Shown: positions 61,201-64,000 of the stretch, in pieces
How the letters are laid out: each line of letters starts with the position of its first letter
How positions within the stretch are numbered: position 1 is the stretch's first letter
DNA from: Nemertoderma westbladi
Taxonomy: Eukaryota; Xenacoelomorpha; Nemertodermatida; Nemertodermatidae
Assembly: GCA_032718475.1 (NCBI GenBank)
Contig: JAUCBJ010002187.1
Span: 1 to 64,000 of the forward strand
Reading direction: 5' to 3'
DNA length: 64,000 nucleotides
Program-made: the position numbers and the translations under genes
The notes under the pieces: model-generated
Told to the model about the DNA's origin: nothing
Databases searched by the model: none
Seen by the model: only the letters and a program-made list of their open reading frames with translations

Positions 61201-64000
61201 GGATAACTACCTTCTATCTTGGTGCCTCTCTCAGTTGAAATACTTTGTATAACTAGTTCTTCTGAAGTAGCGCCATTTTCATTAGAAACTAATGGACATA
61301 TAGTTACTCGTCGTACAGGTTTGGTTGGGGTTGCTTGAGTTAGACTATCCTCTTCCACAGACCGTGGTATGTCAGTAAGCCATTGTCTTGTGTACTCACC
61401 CCTATCTACTCCAATGTCTTCTTGGCGGTCTTGTTTTGGAGCACAATCTGAACTTTTAGCACCTTCTGTTCGAAGTTGTTCAACATTCAACATATTGGCT
61501 GCCAGTGGGCAGGGATTTGAATTAATGCTGTCATGTGATACTGATTTCTGGATACAATCTAAGCTATCTGCAATAAGCTTCATTTCTATTGGTGACTTTA
61601 CAATGGTGTCAGTGTCATCATTCTTGTATTTACTGACATCGTAAGGCTTGCTCCTTTCTTTGATATGTCCAGATTTGGCTATATTCTTGCCGGTTGTCAT
61701 GTTTGATTTTGGACAATTCTTGGTAACTAATGGATTATTTTTTGAGAAATCTGATGAAGATGATCGTTCTCTGTGTTCTGCACTTTTACGTTCACTACGA
61801 AGACGGGCAATAACATCGGCATCACTATCATAGTTACCTTCATGTGGTGGTTTGAATTCTCCGGACTTAGAGAACCTTTTATACCTTGTTTCAGCATCGG
61901 ATGATAGTGAATCTGCATAGTCACTGAAATGTTTATTGTTTTCTTTTGAATTACTTGTCTTAGAAATCAAATCTTTATCCCTTTTTTCGTTGCTTCTATG
62001 TCTATCAAATGATTTTCTTATATCTTCTGTATTCTTGTGCGAATCGACTTGCCAGTTCCACTCATTCTTTTTACGGGAATCTACTTCTGTATGCCTATTG
62101 GACTTCTTGTTGTTATCAACTTCTCTATCCTTGTTATCAATCTTCTTGTGCGAATCGATTTCCCAATCCCAGAATTCTTCCTTTCGAGAATCGACTTCTC
62201 TAAAAGTCTTTTCGCGACTACCCATATCCCTATATCTGCCAGTCTGATGAGTATCAAGTATTTGATCGCTGCCACTTTCCCTGCGTCTATAATGTACCCT
62301 ATCTCTGCTCATTATCCTGGAACTATCCTGTAGTCCATGTGAATGCACATGGCTGTCCATCTTTGTGTGTCTATCTTGTAGCTTTCCCCTGTCCATATTT
62401 TTGCTGCTATCTTGTATCCTATCATTAGACAATGCGGACATGGTCCTGTATCCAACTCTAGCCCTTCCCATCTGGCGAGTATCGAGTGATATCCCCTTGT
62501 CCATCTTCTTGCGACTATCCACTTCCCTATCCAAAACTAAGTCAGAGTGATTATCATTTGACCGTTTTACATAAGCATCACTATCGATAATATAGGTCAT
62601 TCCTCGTGAATCTGCAATCTCAATGTCCTTAGATTCAAGCGACCTTATTTCCATCAGTAACCTCTGTTGATTTTCTAACTGCCTATTAGCAAATTCCTCA
62701 TCTGAGCTTAATGTATGGAATTGTGGTTTATGTTTGCTACCAAATTCCTTTTCATTCCAATTTCTCAATGGTGATAGATAATCGTTATATTCACCTTCTT
62801 CAAACTCGTCTTTGTCTTTCTCTGTTATTTCTTGATATTCAAAAATGTAATCTTCGTTTTTTAAATCAGAAGTGAATTGTTGTTGAAGGGGCTTTGCCCT
62901 GTTGTTTATAGATCTAGCTGAAAATTTCGAAGTACTGTCTGGTTGATCGGGATATGAAGATTTCCGGTTAGGTTTTGTATGATTCTTACTCAAAGGTAAT
63001 GAATCATCATAAATTGCCCTTGTGCCTTTGGCATCCAATCCACGTTTTAGAGAAGCAGCTACTCCATCACTCTTATGTTTGAAAACAGAAGAAGTTCGCA
63101 TTGGTTGCGACCTACGACAGTTAAAATTTTCATTGCTACCATCTTCAGATGACATGGTTTCCGAGATTTTACCAGTTTCCGAAAGTTTACCAGCCATAGC
63201 TGCCTTTCTACTAGCTTGGGGAGATTGTCTATAAGGACCAGTGTCTGAATTACTGGAGTATCGATCATTACGACTTTGTACACTACTGCTTGAAGATAAT
63301 TCGCTTGAAATTGAATGTTTTACTGGATTTTTTTTAGGGATAACTTTAACTGTGGAGTCTGACTGTGAAAAATCTTCTTCAGAAAAGTGTGTCAATGATT
63401 TTTGCCTTTTCTTGGTCGAAATATTTGCTCGGCTTGATGACGTTGTGGATAGTAACGATTCGCTTGATGAGCTACCACATCCATATCTACGGTCATCTTT
63501 CTTGGACTTACTTCCCGCAAATGAGTGCATTTTCGAGGAGGTTGAATGTTTGGACATTTTAGAGAAATATTGGTCGGTTTTGACTCTGTTTTTGGGATCA
63601 CTTCTGGCTGAAATTTTGGTGTCTTTTTTGACTGAATTCTTGATAAACACTTGTTCAAGATCCTGTTCATCTATTACAAAATGATCCCCTTGTTTTTTCA
63701 TTTTTACAAGGCATTTCTTTCCGTCCGTACCTTTCACATAAACAGCAGGGACGTTAAACTTTTTGATAGAGCTTTGTTTGGAACGCACATGTGACCTTTT
63801 TAACTTGCTTGAGTGAAGTCCTTTTAATTTATGTGTTGAATACCTAATTTCAGACTCAGAATTAGTTGAAGCTGATAAAGATTTCTCTGAATCAGATTCA
63901 GACAAGGAAACAGAGTCGTCTTGGCTGTCGCTAGAAGATGAAATATGCTGCTTTACTCTTGGTGATATCCGCTTCCTTATAGTCTGCAGTGGTTTGGTTG
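49188..64000 (-). CDS. TATDN2: TATDN2-like TatD metal-dependent nuclease with N-terminal zinc-motif array (5' incomplete)
   Basis: Exons in order of translation: >64000-56342, 55724-55572, 52846-52687, 50262-50111, 49611-49449, 49260-49188. All introns are GT-AG with exact phase matches (1, 1, 2, 1, 2), giving about 2785 codons in the window. The frame is still open at the right edge. The TatD domain has every expected ligand: HxH in THCHID, Glu in GEIGLDYY, His in VVVHCR, His in IHRHCYTG and Asp in ETDSPYF. TatD enzymes are metal-dependent nucleases; human TATDN2, as I recall, acts on RNA including R-loops. The C-terminal position and the phrases YEGCISIFC and VWGAFGCHP fit the TATDN2 branch rather than TATDN1/3. 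The N-terminal part (>2400 residues) is far longer than in human (~760 in total) and holds zinc motifs. Two introns carry a Penelope-like element and a minisatellite. Confidence 0.88.
49449..49611 (-). CDS. TATDN2: TATDN2-like exon 5 with the catalytic Asp
   Basis: From ATCTCTTAG; encodes PLNRLLLETDSPYFSP, the ETDxPY(F/L) motif of TatD enzymes, and ends AEKIA plus two bases before GTAAGTAT. Confidence 0.9.
50111..50262 (-). CDS. TATDN2: TATDN2-like exon 4 with the HRHCYTG motif
   Basis: From TTTTACAG; reads NAEEDCKNILEE, PIHRHCYTGD (His ligand) and FPNMYFGFTNVI, with donor ATAG|GTGAG. It follows the residue spacing of TATDN2 proteins. Confidence 0.9.
50835..52700 (-). repeat. 24-bp minisatellite made of repeated 5' splice sites, about 77 copies, in a TATDN2-like intron
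   Basis: On the - strand every unit contains GTAGTGCACTGTCGGTAGGT. This is the last 14 bases of exon 52687-52846 followed by its GT donor. The exon end itself reads GTTGTAGTGCACTGTCG, which matches the unit GTTGAGGTAGTGCACTGTCG with a three-base gap. Units are almost identical; variants TCTACC and a single CGATAATG are seen. The + strand frame HYLNLPTV is an artefact of the period. Confidence 0.95.
52687..52846 (-). CDS. TATDN2: TATDN2-like exon 3 with Glu and His metal ligands
   Basis: From TTTTTCAG; encodes CVAIGEIGLDYY (Glu ligand) and ends LPVVVHCR (His ligand), with the Arg codon split after two bases. The donor CTGTCG|GTAGGT is at the same time the first copy of the adjoining minisatellite. 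Confidence 0.9.
52990..53841. mobile_element. Insertion nested in the left Penelope repeat
   Basis: The right repeat reads without interruption where the left one holds ~850 extra bases, flanked by TTA on both sides (CAACTTA|...|TTAACCG). The insert starts CCCTCCTCAGG and ends with a poly-C tract. Inside, AAAGTTATCTTAT and ATAAGATAACTTT form an inverted pair around an AT-rich palindrome (53457-53600). A 3-bp TTA duplication would fit a Harbinger-type event, but the ends are not clear inverted repeats. Confidence 0.45.
54092..54477 (+). pseudogene. Penelope-like reverse transcriptase fragment
   Basis: Reads LPFLDMLVNRSDHAISTEWY, RKPTDTG and, after a gap, SYKRGV. This is the thumb-side end of Penelope-type RTs (LPFLDv.v.R, vYRKPThTG). 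The palm with the YxDD box is absent, since sequence to the left is the terminal repeat. The frame then runs to a stop at 54535 with unrelated residues. Confidence 0.7.
54640..55020 (+). pseudogene. Penelope-like GIY-YIG endonuclease fragment, frameshifted
   Basis: One frame reads NVVYSFTCPSCKGEYVGHTI, matching the VVY..C..C...Y(I/V)G core of the Penelope GIY-YIG domain, then FERVRQRI. The continuation, HNHIMEHHDEP and ending RRPVINKQKRDWRKF, lies in another frame after about 54780. The domain is therefore broken by a frameshift. Confidence 0.7.
55572..55724 (-). CDS. TATDN2: TATDN2-like exon 2 (of those seen)
   Basis: The acceptor TATTCCAG starts the frame CISIFCSPIAL, directly continuing NYEG of the giant exon. 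It includes VWGAFGCHPNNARFF, the GxHP strand of TatD enzymes. Donor AAAG|GTAGGG. Confidence 0.88.
56342..64000 (-). CDS. TATDN2: TATDN2-like gene, giant 5' exon: Ser/Arg-rich region, 11 CCCH/CCHC pairs, start of TatD
   Basis: Open for at least 2552 codons, running off the window at 64000 without a stop. In order of translation it encodes a Ser-rich acidic start, then Lys/Arg/Asp/Glu-rich sequence with degenerate VDSRKK repeats (about 62520-62020). From about 60585 to 58770 come eleven units, each a CCCH-like finger starting C-x2-(F/Y)-N and joined to a C-x2-C-x3-H-x4-C knuckle. Extra classic C-x2-C-x4-H-x4-C knuckles follow (CQYCGSEFHKTTMC, CLLCGDKEHRTSWC, CTKCGLKGHKEVDC). A Pro/Ser/Tyr-rich linker, a Ser/Thr/Val/Ala repeat (about 56790-56580) and IDTHCHIDLLY end the exon, with donor GAAG|GTGAG. 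Such motif pairs suggest nucleic-acid binding; that is inference. Confidence 0.85.
56580..56790 (-). repeat. Coding minisatellite in the TATDN2-like giant exon
   Basis: About eight imperfect ~24-bp units of the type CAGTGGCACCAGAAAC (+ strand). They encode Ser/Ala/Thr/Val runs such as SATVAVS, just before the TatD domain. It stays in frame and probably forms a flexible linker. Confidence 0.7.

Overview
The window looks like nuclear DNA of an animal, probably an invertebrate. The genes have GT-AG introns with exact phase matches, the background is AT-rich, and three metazoan protein families are recognisable: a PRELI/slowmo protein, a CSPP1-like protein with PWGKPGxGAP motifs, and a TATDN2-type TatD nuclease. 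The mobile elements fit as well: a Penelope-like retroelement, a hAT element and long foldback elements. I cannot name the species or phylum from the sequence.

Layout. 1-9000 holds no supported gene. It is built from a long inverted-repeat element whose left arm is cut by the window edge, several small tandem arrays, and a complete 976-bp non-autonomous hAT element with an 8-bp target duplication (7692-8667). A single-exon PRELID3/slowmo-like gene lies on the + strand at 9045-9803. Two minisatellites follow (17-bp unit at 11.6-12.9 kb, 36-bp unit at 13.4-14.8 kb).

From 15.2 to 34.3 kb, on the - strand, lie four spliced exons of a protein carrying five (P/F)WGKPGxGAP-type motifs. One of its introns is almost entirely a 13.8-kb array of 33/30-bp units with higher-order repeats. 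A second large array (24-bp unit, about 8.5 kb, very strand-biased) fills 35.0-43.5 kb. A small cysteine-rich secreted peptide may be encoded at 44.0-44.3 kb. A 38-bp minisatellite and a foldback element bounded by poly-G/poly-C lie between 45.5 and 48.0 kb.

From 49.2 kb to the right edge, on the - strand, lies a TATDN2-like nuclease gene, 5' incomplete. One exon of at least 7.66 kb encodes a Ser/Arg-rich N-terminus, an array of eleven paired CCCH/CCHC-like zinc motifs and the start of the TatD domain. Five short exons complete a TatD domain in which all expected metal ligands are present. One intron carries a decayed Penelope-like element. Another carries about 77 copies of a 24-bp unit that repeats the gene's own exon end plus 5' splice site.

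About 43% of the window is minisatellite, and at least two arrays lie inside introns. The very long apparent reading frames over these arrays come from unit lengths divisible by three and are not called as genes. The three best-supported genes have no evident joint pathway: mitochondrial lipid transfer, a possible centrosome or cilium role, and nucleic-acid cleavage.
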